15,631 nucleotides of DNA from JBFWWW01 sp050245975 (GCA_050245975.1 JBFWWW010000078.1:1-15631), one strand, 5' to 3'. Positions 6,816 to 14,668 are shown, numbered from the stretch's first letter. The notes: generated from the letters alone by a model not told the origin. A program made the numbers and translations.

Positions 6816-7266
6816 TGCGCCAGAGATCCTTCTCGGTGATGTGCTGTGCGATGTACTCGCCGATGCGCTCGTCGTCGATGCCGGTCCCCTGGTCCTCGAG
6901 TTGCATGGTGCGCTCGACGGCGGCGAGCTCGCGCGCGGCGAGCTCGCGGGCACGACGCTGGATCATGGCCTCGAGCGGCTCGCGTGGAATGAGCGCATAG
7001 ACGAGATCGCAGCCGAGCGCGTCGGCCGCGTCGCGCAATTGGCTCAGCTTGATGTCGCCGGAGCGCTCCCGCTGCTCAAGCAGGGAGACGCGCTGCTTGT
7101 GCAGGCCGAGGCGTTCGGCGAGAACCTCCTGCGGCATGCCGATGGCCTTGCGGATGGCGGCGATCCAGCCCTGGCGCAGGGACGGCATCTGGCGGACGGC
7201 GGCGGTCGGCGGCAACTGGCGATCGAGCGCCCGCCGCGCGGCTCTGAGGGTCGGGTTGAGGGCCAT
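6808..7266 (-). CDS. Xre-type regulator, 'mobile mystery protein A'
   Basis: The 152-residue product has a helix-turn-helix domain at about residues 31-92, with the pattern GWIAAIRKAIGMPQEVLAERL followed by RVSLLEQRERSG and a C-terminal helical tail of about 50 residues rich in Arg, Ala and Glu. It matches mobile mystery protein A, always paired with the Fic-type protein B encoded downstream. It probably represses its own promoter, and may also neutralise the Fic protein. ATG 7266 is chosen because GGTGA lies about 4 bases upstream; the frame extends to ATG 7311, but that start would lie within the predicted operator. A perfect inverted repeat lies 36 bases upstream of the start and overlaps the predicted transcription start. 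Confidence 0.9.
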   Translation of the reverse strand: MALNPTLRAARRALDRQLPPTAAVRQMPSLRQGWIAAIRKAIGMPQEVLAERLGLHKQRVSLLEQRERSGDIKLSQLRDAADALGCDLVYALIPREPLEAMIQRRARELAARELAAVERTMQLEDQGTGIDDERIGEYIAQHITEKDLWRNG

Positions 7267-7301
7267 CTGGTCACCGTATCGATTGTCGAACGCCGTCACA
7301 A

Positions 7302-7321
7302 AGGCAATCAAAAGATTGCCT
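7302..7321. promoter_or_regulatory. Candidate operator of the mobile mystery A/B pair
   Basis: AGGCAATC (7302-7309) and GATTGCCT (7314-7321) form a perfect 8-bp inverted repeat around AAAA. The site lies just downstream of the candidate -10 box at 7327-7332 and covers the expected transcription start, the standard position for autorepression by a dimeric Xre-type regulator. No search for other copies was possible. Confidence 0.6.
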
Positions 7322-7326
7322 AAAAG

Positions 7327-7355
7327 ATATAATAAGTCAACGATATTGATGACAA
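7327..7355 (-). promoter_or_regulatory. Candidate promoter of the mobile mystery A/B operon
   Basis: On the minus strand TTGTCA (7350-7355) and TTATAT (7327-7332) are 17 bases apart, in an AT-rich patch that stands out from the surrounding GC-rich DNA. The predicted start falls inside the inverted repeat at 7302-7321. Confidence 0.55.
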
Positions 7356-7401
7356 CATGATATGGGTAGTCAATCTCTCCAATGTCAATTCCTGCGACGC
7401 G

Positions 7402-7431
7402 TTGACAACGTTCCTATTTTGTTCCTAAACG
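7402..7431 (+). promoter_or_regulatory. Candidate dnaE2 promoter
   Basis: A perfect TTGACA -35 box (7402-7407) is followed after 18 bases by a weak -10 candidate TAAACG (7426-7431). The LexA box lies within the spacer, so bound LexA would block RNA polymerase. The dnaE2 start follows at 7480. Confidence 0.55.
7410..7424. promoter_or_regulatory. LexA-binding SOS box (alphaproteobacterial type)
   Basis: The sequence GTTC-N7-GTTC is exact here (GTTC at 7410-7413, CTATTTT, GTTC at 7421-7424). This direct repeat is the known LexA site of Alphaproteobacteria, where it controls imuA-imuB-dnaE2 cassettes. It lies 56 bases before the dnaE2 start and between the -35 and -10 candidates, which predicts damage-induced transcription of dnaE2. 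Confidence 0.85.
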
Positions 7432-7479
7432 GCTCCCCCGTGCTGCCCCTGTCGTGGGCTTCCCAGGTGGAACTTTGTC

Positions 7480-10400
7480 ATGTCGCGTCCGTGCTATGTC
7501 GAGCTGCAAATCACGAGCAATTTCAGTTTCCTGCGCGGCGCGTCGCACGCCCACGAGCTGGTCGCAACCGCCGCCAGGCTGGGTCATCGCGCGATCGCCG
7601 TCACCGACCGCAACACGCTGGCTGGCATGGTGCGGGCGCATGTCGCCGCCAAGGACGCGAAGCTTCAGCTCATCGTCGGCGCGCGGATCGACCTGCAGGA
7701 CGCGCCGAGCCTGCTCCTCTATCCGACCGACCGGGAGGCCTACGGCCGGCTCTCGCAGCTGATCACGCTCGGCCGGCGGCGGGCGCCGAAGGGCGAGTGC
7801 CATCTCGTGCTGACAGACGTGCTCACGCAAGCGGAAGGCCAGATCGCGATCGCTGTGCCGCCCGAGGGTACGCTCCATACAGCATCGGACGGCAGCGACG
7901 GCTTCGCGGCCTTTCTCTGCAAGATCGCGCAGACTTTCCCTGGCGCGGCGTACCTCGCCGCCACACATCGCCTCGGCGGCGATGATCGCCGCCGTCTCGC
8001 ACTCCTTGCCGAGCTGGCCGCACGCTGCGGCACGCCGCTGGTCGCCACCAACGACGTGCAGTACCACGATCGGGCGCGCAAACAGCTCCACGACCTCCTG
8101 ACCTGCATCCGCGAGCACGTCACGATCGACAATGCGGGCCTGCGGATCGCGCCCAATGCCGAGCAGGTTCTCAAGTCGCACGAGCAGATGGCGCACCTGT
8201 TTGCCGATCATCCGGACGCGCTTGCCCGCACGATCGAGATCGCCGCGCGCTGCCGCTTCTCGCTCGACGAGCTGCGCTACGAATATCCGGTTGAGCTGAC
8301 GACCGAGGGCCGTACGCCGCAGCAGGAGCTCGAGCATCTGACCTGGATCGGCGCCCGCGAGCGCTATCCCGACGGCGTGCCCGACAAGGTGCGGGCCAAC
8401 CTCGTGCACGAGTTGGCGCTGATCGCCGAGCTCGACTATGCGCCCTACTTCCTGACCGTGCATGACATCGTCCGCTTCGCACGCAGCAAGGAGATCCTTT
8501 GCCAGGGCCGCGGCTCGGCCGCGAACAGCTCGGTGTGCTACTGCCTCTGCATCACCGCTGTCGACCCGGCGCAGCACGATCTGCTGTTCGAGCGTTTCAT
8601 CTCGGCGGCGCGCAACGAGCCGCCCGACATCGACGTCGACTTCGAGCACGAGCGGCGCGAGGAGGTCATTCAATACATCTATGGCAAGTACACGCGTGAG
8701 CGGGCGGGCCTGGCCGCGACCGTGATTCGCTATCGCGCCCGCTCGGCCGTGCGCGAGGTCGGCAAGGCCATGGGCCTCTCCGAGGACGTGGTCGCCGGCC
8801 TCGCCAAAGGCATCTGGGGCTGGAGCAGCCAGGTCGTCACCAGCAAGCAGGCCGATGAGATGGGCCTTGATCCGACCGAGGGCCGTCTCGCTGTTGCCCT
8901 GAGGCTGGCGCAGGAGCTTGTCGGCTTCCCGCGGCACCTGTCGCAGCACGTCGGCGGCTTCGTCATCACGCGGCGCCCACTCGCGGATCTCGTCCCGATC
9001 GAGAATGCCACGATGGTCGACCGCACGGTGATTGAGTGGGACAAGGACGACCTGCAGGCGGTCGGCCTGATGAAGGTCGATGTGCTGGCGCTCGGCATGC
9101 TGACCTGCATCCGCAAAGCCTTCGATCTCATCCGGCACCACTACGCCGAGGACTTCGATCTGGCCTCGGTGCCGCGCGATGATCCGGCCGTCTACGAGAT
9201 GCTGTGCCAGGCCGACTCTGTCGGCGTGTTCCAGGTCGAGAGCCGGGCGCAGATGACCATGCTGCCGCGCCTTAAGCCGCGCCGCTTCTACGACCTCGTG
9301 ATCGAAGTGGCGATCGTGCGGCCCGGTCCGATCCAGGGTGACATGGTGCATCCCTACCTGCGCCGCCGGACGGGCGAGGAGGCCGTCACCTATGCCTCGC
9401 CGGCGCTCGAGGAGGTCCTGGGCAAGACGCTCGGCGTGCCGCTGTTCCAGGAGCAGGCCATGAAGATCGCCATCGTGGCGGCGGGTTTCTCGGCCGACGA
9501 GGCCGACGGCCTGCGCCGGGCCATGGCGACGTTCCGCCATACGGGCACAATCCACACCTTCCGCGAGAAGTTCATCGCCGGCATGGCGCGCAATGGCTAC
9601 GATCCGGGCTTCGCCGAGCGCTGCTTCAATCAGATCGAGGGCTTCGGCGAGTACGGCTTTCCCGAGAGCCATGCGGCGAGCTTCGCCCAGCTCGCCTACG
9701 TCTCGGCTTGGATCAAGAAGCACTATCCGGCGGTGTTCGCCTGCGCGCTGCTCAACAGTCAGCCCATGGGCTTCTATGCGCCGGCACAGATCGTGCGCGA
9801 CGCGCGCGATCACGGCGTGCAGGTCCTGCCTGTCGACATCAATCACTCCGATCCGGACTGCACGCTCGAGCCGGCGCCGGAGACGCAGGACCGGTTCGCG
9901 CTCCGTCTCGGCCTGCGCCAAGTCTCAGGGCTCAACACCGCCGACGCCGAGAAGCTCGTCGCGGCGCGCGGCAATGGCTATGCCGACATCCGCCAGCTCT
10001 GGCGCCGCGCAAGTCTGCGCGCGGCCGCCCTGGAACATCTCGCCAATGCCGACGCCTTCCGCTCGGTCGGCTTCGATCGCCGTACGGCGCTGTGGGACAT
10101 CAAGGCGCTCCCGGCGGCGCCACCGCTGCCGCTGTTTGCAGCGCTCGGTGAGGATGAGGTGTTCGACGAGCCCGATGCGAACCTCACTCCCATGTCGCTC
10201 GGCGAGCACGTGGTCGAGGACTATCAGACCCTGCAGCTTTCCCTGAAGGCCCACCCGATGGCGCTCTTGCGCCACGACATGACGCAGATGGGCTGCGTAC
10301 GCTGCGAGGAGTTGGCGACACGTCCGAACAAGCGAAGACTGAAGGTGGCTGGCCTGGTGCTGGTGCGGCAGCGCCCGGGTACGGCGAGCGGCGTGATCTT

Positions 10401-10722
10401 CGCGACGCTCGAGGACGAGACCGGCATTGCCAACATCATTGTCTGGCCGAAGGTGTTCGAGACGTACCGCCGCGTCGTGCTCTCGGCCAGCCTGCTCGGC
10501 GTCGAGGGGCTGCTGCAGCGGGAAGGCATCGTCATCCACGTGGTCGCGCAGCGCCTTGTGGATCTCAGCCATCTGCTCGGCACGCTGAGCGACCGCGATC
10601 GCCTCAATGCCCCGCTGGCACGGGCCGATCACGTCAAGAACAACAGCCACGATCCGCGAGACGCCGGCGGCCGGTCACACAGCCGGCGCAGCAGGGGGTA
10701 TCGATCCAGGGATTTTCATTGA
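7480..10722 (+). CDS. dnaE2: Error-prone DNA polymerase DnaE2 (ImuC)
   Basis: The 1080-residue product has the full length of DnaE2, a C-family polymerase used in SOS translesion synthesis. The N-terminal PHP domain (about 5-200) begins ELQITSNFSFLRGASHAHEL. The catalytic core shows GRGSAANS (343-350), the metal-binding aspartates Asp385 and Asp387 in PPDIDVDF, and the third aspartate Asp534 in KVDVLALG. A helix-hairpin-helix region follows (around 800-860), then an OB-fold domain from about residue 955, and the typical ending SRDFH. AGGTGG lies 9 bases before the ATG. An SOS box precedes it. The usual partners ImuA and ImuB are not in the window, although DnaE2 normally depends on ImuB to reach the sliding clamp. 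It would need host partners or act in another way. Confidence 0.96.
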   Translation: MSRPCYVELQITSNFSFLRGASHAHELVATAARLGHRAIAVTDRNTLAGMVRAHVAAKDAKLQLIVGARIDLQDAPSLLLYPTDREAYGRLSQLITLGRRRAPKGECHLVLTDVLTQAEGQIAIAVPPEGTLHTASDGSDGFAAFLCKIAQTFPGAAYLAATHRLGGDDRRRLALLAELAARCGTPLVATNDVQYHDRARKQLHDLLTCIREHVTIDNAGLRIAPNAEQVLKSHEQMAHLFADHPDALARTIEIAARCRFSLDELRYEYPVELTTEGRTPQQELEHLTWIGARERYPDGVPDKVRANLVHELALIAELDYAPYFLTVHDIVRFARSKEILCQGRGSAANSSVCYCLCITAVDPAQHDLLFERFISAARNEPPDIDVDFEHERREEVIQYIYGKYTRERAGLAATVIRYRARSAVREVGKAMGLSEDVVAGLAKGIWGWSSQVVTSKQADEMGLDPTEGRLAVALRLAQELVGFPRHLSQHVGGFVITRRPLADLVPIENATMVDRTVIEWDKDDLQAVGLMKVDVLALGMLTCIRKAFDLIRHHYAEDFDLASVPRDDPAVYEMLCQADSVGVFQVESRAQMTMLPRLKPRRFYDLVIEVAIVRPGPIQGDMVHPYLRRRTGEEAVTYASPALEEVLGKTLGVPLFQEQAMKIAIVAAGFSADEADGLRRAMATFRHTGTIHTFREKFIAGMARNGYDPGFAERCFNQIEGFGEYGFPESHAASFAQLAYVSAWIKKHYPAVFACALLNSQPMGFYAPAQIVRDARDHGVQVLPVDINHSDPDCTLEPAPETQDRFALRLGLRQVSGLNTADAEKLVAARGNGYADIRQLWRRASLRAAALEHLANADAFRSVGFDRRTALWDIKALPAAPPLPLFAALGEDEVFDEPDANLTPMSLGEHVVEDYQTLQLSLKAHPMALLRHDMTQMGCVRCEELATRPNKRRLKVAGLVLVRQRPGTASGVIFATLEDETGIANIIVWPKVFETYRRVVLSASLLGVEGLLQREGIVIHVVAQRLVDLSHLLGTLSDRDRLNAPLARADHVKNNSHDPRDAGGRSHSRRSRGYRSRDFH

Positions 10723-10723
10723 T

Positions 10724-10763
10724 GTCCGCCGGCGCTTGGCCCCTCAGCTCTGGTCCGCCGGCG
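10724..10763. repeat. 11-bp direct repeat between dnaE2 and the SIR2-STAND gene
   Basis: GTCCGCCGGCG occurs at 10724-10734 and again at 10753-10763, in the 72-bp gap between the two convergent genes. Each copy contains the palindrome CGCCGGCG. It might be a joining scar or half of a terminator, but no U-tract is present. Confidence 0.4.
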
Positions 10764-10794
10764 TTGGAAGACGGTCGCTTGCGAAAAGGTGCGT

Positions 10795-13700
10795 CTATTG
10801 ATTGGCAAACTCAATGTCGAAGGCGGCGGGACCGCTGCGACTGAACCGAATCGCCAAAGAGACTGCATCGCCCGGTCGTAGGGCGCGCCAAGTTTCCGGT
10901 TTGGTATTCCTGGCGTGAGCGAAAATGTCCGCGGGATAGGCCGGGCATGAGATGAAGGCTACGGTCGCCTTCATTGTGGCGATGGTGCCTTGGTAGCGAG
11001 GCAGCTTCTCGGAAACAATGCTCTCGGAGGCACGCTGTCGGAAATCGGGCGGTGCAGAGGCATCGAGCAACTGAAAAAGACTCCATGCGTCACCAGTCTT
11101 TCCGGTCATGAACATGACTTGGGCGTGCAGGCTGCGGGCCTCGTGGTTGTTGTCGTTGACGCGGTAACTCCGAGCGAGATGCTGTTGAATGGTGTCAGTT
11201 CGCAGCGGTTCGACGGCGAGAAGGTGTTTGGCCATGGCGAGGTGGGCGGCACGGTCGTCCTGATTGCGATCGAGTGCGCTTTGCAGCATCTCGATGCCGC
11301 GTTTGGGGTCGCTCTGGCTGTAGTGGTCGGCGAGACGGATGGCGACTCCAGAGCCGGGTGGATTGGCTTTCCAAGCGCGTTCAAGGGCTCGGATGGCTTG
11401 GGCATGCTGGGCGAGTAAGCCACGCAGACGGGCTTCCACCTGATTGATGTCGGCATCGTCGGGATGCAGTTGCCGTGCTCGAGCAAGCAGCCCTTCCGCG
11501 TCTCGTACTTTGTCTCGGAACTGGATGAGTTGCGGATCTGCGGGTGGATCGATGAGTACGGAGGCGAGATCGCCGACCTCGTCGACAGCGAGCTTACAGC
11601 GGGCCGACAGGATATAGCTGTCGGCATCGGCGCGGGCTTCATCAAGGCGTTCTCGAGCGAGGCGGCGAAACTGCTCCTTTTGCATCGAGGTTGCGGCTTC
11701 GTTAGCACGGCGGCGGGCGATCTCGGCCTGTGTGTGCTTGATTGCCTTTGAGCGAGGATCGCGGGTAGATGCTTCGCGGGCGATGCGATCGGCTTCCTCG
11801 ATATCGCCGCGAGGATGATTTAGCTCGAAATTTGCCCATTGATGTAGAAGCCAAGACGCATCAGGAGCCGCAAGGAGTGCGGCACGATAAATTTCACGCC
11901 CCGGCTCAGGGTGGTTGAGCGTTTGCGTCAGCTGGCGTCCCCGGGTCATCTGCTCGAGGGCCTTCTTGTCGATGCTGTATCCGATATCGAGCGCGGCGAT
12001 GAGGCGGACGAGTTGTTCGGCACGACGTTGATCGTTAGGGCATGCTTGCTGAAACACCAGCTGAGCGATGCGCGAATGGCGGGCGCGATAGTGGATGTCG
12101 CCTCCCTCCCTTTGCGTAAGCACGATGCGTTCTAGAGGGCTGAGGAAGTCAGTTTGGAAGTCGGTAAAGCGGATACCTGAGATGCGAGCGATGGTGCCCG
12201 CGCGGACAGAGACACCAAACTGGTGCATGGTGCAAATATCGAGGTAGAGTTGCCGCGCTTGGTCAGGAACGACAGCCTTGTATTCGTCGAACACGATGGC
12301 CTCGAAAGGCTTTCCGAGGGTGGCCTCATGCAGGGCAACGAGAAGTTGGCGCTCGGCTCGCTCGGAGAAGGCTCTGACCTGTTCGTCGCGGGATTTACCG
12401 GCAAGGAAGCCCAAGGCGCCGTGGCGGGTAAGCAAATCAATGAGGCCGTGAATTTCGGCTTCGTTCAAGTTGGGGATGGCGAGTTCGGTGGCGATCTTCT
12501 GTTTCTGGAGCCGGACGCAGTACGTGTTCCATTCGCTGTTGCGTTCGGCAGCGACGACGGTGACCGGCAAGCTCTTGCCCTTGGCGGACACCAGTAGCGC
12601 TTCAACGGCTTCAACGTGCAGCGCCAAGCGGTCGACGAATAAGTAGATGCGCTTGCCGGAGAGACGGTGAAGCTCCGCGACTACATCGCTTGCAAGCGCC
12701 GCATTGTCGTTGAGCCAGAGGGCGAGCGCACCGTAATCAGCGGCGGCTTCCCAGGCCGCGCGCTTAAGAGCGATCGTCTTTCCCGCACCTGCGGGACCAG
12801 TGAATACGAACAATTGCGGCTCGGGCGTGCTGGGTGGATCCAGAACAGCATCGATGATGAGATCTTCGACGGGTTTACGCGGCACGTCGAGGCGTTGAGC
12901 TATACCTCCCCAGCCGGTATCGAATCCTTCGTAAAACCTCCTGGGCTCTTGCGGGGCGAGCGGCATTTCGGGATGGACGTGGGTGAGGTCTTGAGCCAGC
13001 GCGGTGGCGACGCGGTCAGGGACAGATTCGCTGCTGCTGAAGTGGCGCACCAGCGGATCGGCGACTTTTGGCTGAGCCCCGGCGAGGACACGTCGGGCGG
13101 GCGGAATAGTGGCGTCGAGCGCGGCCATGAATTGACCGAAGGTGGCATCGATTAGATGGACGTTGCGGGTGGCCCAGAAGGAGGCGTCGTGTGGAGCAAC
13201 GCCAGGCGCAACCAAATACCACGCGGGCCGTTTCACGCCATTTTCAGCGAGATCGTAGATGATATTCCTAATGTGAGCATCGCCGAGGCCGTAGCCGCAA
13301 AAGATGAAGGTGCTTTCATAGGCTAGTCCTTGCAATCGGTGGAAGAGGCGGGTGCGGTGGCGGCTATGACGACTGTAATGCTCGTGAGAGAGGACGAGCG
13401 GTATGGCATCGTCGTGCACGTGGCTGAGACACCCGTGTAACTTGAGGAAGGGCAGAGGGTGATCCGCTTGTTGCAGGCGTTCCTCAACGGGCTCGCTGTC
13501 CTTGACGAAGGGGACCAGGGTCTGCAGGCGCTTTCGATCACGGCCGTACGCCGTGTTCGCGAGCAGATCGTAGTTGGTGGTGGCGATGGCCCGCCAACGG
13601 AATGAAGGCATGAGCTTATGAGCCGGTGATGGCTCGAAGGGCTCAAGCGTCCGTTTGATGAATTCGAAGACGAGCGGCTGACCGTGTGCCTGGATGGCGA

Positions 13701-13908
13701 TCTCCGAGACCGACATCAGGTCGTAGCCGTCCATGGGCTTGCCGAGGAAGTGCTGGCCGATCAGGGCACGGAGCTGAGCGCTGTTGGGTGGATGTTTGCC
13801 GGCGCTGTCAGTGGCCTCCATGGATGCCCCCGCGCCGAGAAAGAGTACGGTGCGTTGAGCGGTGACGGCCTGAAGGAGCGCATCAGGAAGGGTGATGGGC
13901 GCGGTCAT
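10795..13908 (-). CDS. SIR2-STAND-TPR protein with cold-shock-like C-terminus (putative antiphage NADase)
   Basis: The 1037-residue product has four parts. A SIR2-like domain (about 10-265) shows LFLGAGAS (22-29), TTNYDLL with Asn112, LKLHG with His158, and FCGYGLGD (203-210). A P-loop NTPase (about 320-620) has GPAGAGKT (371-378) and a Walker B-like IYLFVDR (421-427) in a STAND-like layout. TPR-like helical repeats span about 665-950. The last 68 residues resemble a cold-shock/OB domain, with FISCPAYPADIFAHAR, LRPGDAV and SGPAAFDIEF. The layout resembles Avs5-type SIR2-STAND antiphage proteins, in which phage detection triggers NAD+ destruction and abortive infection; that role is inferred. 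ATG 13908 is preferred over 13923, 13941 and 13980 because the domain begins right after it and a weak GGA lies upstream. Confidence 0.88.
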   Translation of the reverse strand: MTAPITLPDALLQAVTAQRTVLFLGAGASMEATDSAGKHPPNSAQLRALIGQHFLGKPMDGYDLMSVSEIAIQAHGQPLVFEFIKRTLEPFEPSPAHKLMPSFRWRAIATTNYDLLANTAYGRDRKRLQTLVPFVKDSEPVEERLQQADHPLPFLKLHGCLSHVHDDAIPLVLSHEHYSRHSRHRTRLFHRLQGLAYESTFIFCGYGLGDAHIRNIIYDLAENGVKRPAWYLVAPGVAPHDASFWATRNVHLIDATFGQFMAALDATIPPARRVLAGAQPKVADPLVRHFSSSESVPDRVATALAQDLTHVHPEMPLAPQEPRRFYEGFDTGWGGIAQRLDVPRKPVEDLIIDAVLDPPSTPEPQLFVFTGPAGAGKTIALKRAAWEAAADYGALALWLNDNAALASDVVAELHRLSGKRIYLFVDRLALHVEAVEALLVSAKGKSLPVTVVAAERNSEWNTYCVRLQKQKIATELAIPNLNEAEIHGLIDLLTRHGALGFLAGKSRDEQVRAFSERAERQLLVALHEATLGKPFEAIVFDEYKAVVPDQARQLYLDICTMHQFGVSVRAGTIARISGIRFTDFQTDFLSPLERIVLTQREGGDIHYRARHSRIAQLVFQQACPNDQRRAEQLVRLIAALDIGYSIDKKALEQMTRGRQLTQTLNHPEPGREIYRAALLAAPDASWLLHQWANFELNHPRGDIEEADRIAREASTRDPRSKAIKHTQAEIARRRANEAATSMQKEQFRRLARERLDEARADADSYILSARCKLAVDEVGDLASVLIDPPADPQLIQFRDKVRDAEGLLARARQLHPDDADINQVEARLRGLLAQHAQAIRALERAWKANPPGSGVAIRLADHYSQSDPKRGIEMLQSALDRNQDDRAAHLAMAKHLLAVEPLRTDTIQQHLARSYRVNDNNHEARSLHAQVMFMTGKTGDAWSLFQLLDASAPPDFRQRASESIVSEKLPRYQGTIATMKATVAFISCPAYPADIFAHARNTKPETWRALRPGDAVSLAIRFSRSGPAAFDIEFANQ

Positions 13909-14311
13909 GTTGCGTCCGGGCATAAAGCAGTTGTGCTTCATAAGCAGTATTGGCCGCGCGCAAAAACGAGCGACCGGCAAGGAGCGCGGCGACGTGGCTC
14001 GCCGGGGAGATGCGCCGGACGAACCAATGCGTAGACGGTAGCAACAAGGAGTTTGCTACGCTGGCGCAGAGCAGAGCTGTGCATACACCGGACGAGTGGG
14101 AAATCAAAATGCGGTTGCGAGTCTGATTGGCTGTTTCAGCTTCCTCCATGACGTCCTGCAAGTGTTTTTGTTTCGCGCCCGTGGGATAGCGATCCTGAAG
14201 ATGAAGTACGAGAGGGGACATTGCGCAATTTCGCGGACCGTTTGGCGACATCGAACGAATCATGATCATGCTGTCCTCAGACGTCGTTGACTCGGACAAG
14301 CATGGCAAGCA
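13909..14311. other. Upstream region of the SIR2-STAND gene, no recognisable gene
   Basis: This stretch is less GC-rich than the rest. A minus-strand frame stays open across it (ATG 14734 to stop 13883), but the translation resembles no protein known to me. It contains a perfect inverted repeat GTAGCAA/TTGCTAC (14038-14044 and 14053-14059), about 130 bases before the SIR2-STAND start, and two 10-bp palindromes, ATTGCGCAAT (14220-14229) and CATGATCATG (14261-14270). No convincing promoter was found. Confidence 0.45.
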
Positions 14312-14368
14312 ATGTATCTCGCGGAGCTCAATCCAGCACAGCGACGCGCGGTTGAGCACGGTGTGGTG
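14312..14368 (+). pseudogene. UvrD-like helicase gene fragment (N-terminal codons)
   Basis: The plus strand reads MYLAELNPAQRRAVEHGV, the classical start of a UvrD/PcrA-type superfamily 1 helicase, with the Q-motif-like LNPAQRRAVEH. After residue 19 the similarity stops and no Walker A follows in this frame or direction. The expected continuation, including GAGSGKT, is found on the opposite strand at 14516-14668. This is a broken gene end. No clear ribosome-binding site precedes it. Confidence 0.72.
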
Positions 14369-14375
14369 GCGTTGG

Positions 14376-14480
14376 CACACGCTGAAGGCGTCCGTTCGCG
14401 ATATGGGGAAGCGCGATTTCCTCCGGCACATAACCGAGACCCTGACCGGCGAGCGCCGCGTCGAGAACGTGGAAAATCTG
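14376..14480 (-). pseudogene. LysR-type regulator fragment (C-terminal domain)
   Basis: The minus strand reads QIFHVLDAALAGQGLGYVPE, then IALPHIANGRLQRV. This is the end of a LysR substrate-binding domain, where the motif AALAGxGLxYxPE is characteristic. It covers about 35 residues; the expected closing segment (WCPPFPGYHLYYPSRR in relatives) is replaced by unrelated codons and a stop at 14328-14330. Its limits coincide with the two UvrD-like fragments on either side, so it is a remnant, not a gene. Confidence 0.72.
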
Positions 14481-14515
14481 ATCGGGCTTCGGCCGGGGAC
14501 GGAGGTCTGACCTCG

Positions 14516-14668
14516 TGTGGCGGCGACAATGCGCTCAGCCCGCCGCTCCATCTCGCCCGCCGCCCGTCGCGAGAAGGTCAGAAGGAGGATACGCCCCGGA
14601 TCGGCACCGTGGATCAGAAGATGCGCGACGCGGTGGGCGAGCGTGTTGGTCTTGCCCGAGCCAGCACC
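14516..14668 (-). pseudogene. UvrD-like helicase gene fragment (Walker A region)
   Basis: The minus strand reads GAGSGKTNTLAHRVAHLLI, then ILLLTFSRRAAGEMERRAERI. These are the Walker A motif and motif Ia region of UvrD-like helicases. The preceding Q-motif region is absent here and lies inverted at 14312-14368. The rest of the helicase is gone. The frame begins at an ATG (14734) that overlaps the relaxase stop as ATGA, and stays open to 13883 through unrelated sequence. Translation of a chimeric 283-residue product is therefore possible but unlikely to be functional. Confidence 0.75.

Noticed and set aside
7267..7479. Remnants of imuA or imuB between mobile mystery A and dnaE2
   Set aside because: The 213-bp gap is accounted for by two divergent promoters, an operator and the SOS box; no helicase-like or Y-family motif appears in any frame.
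7414..9921. An 835-codon minus-strand frame opposite dnaE2
   Set aside because: It is antisense to a clear, full-length DnaE2 with all catalytic motifs. Long open antisense frames are expected in GC-rich genes, and its translation resembles no protein.
10795..13908. Ordinary sirtuin protein deacylase
   Set aside because: The domain is of the divergent SIR2-like type fused to a STAND NTPase and repeats, and the zinc-binding cysteines of deacylases are not visible. An NADase effector fits better.
14096..14290. Small plus-strand gene of 64 codons upstream of the UvrD-like fragment
   Set aside because: No ribosome-binding site, no recognisable family, and the composition looks like a random frame.
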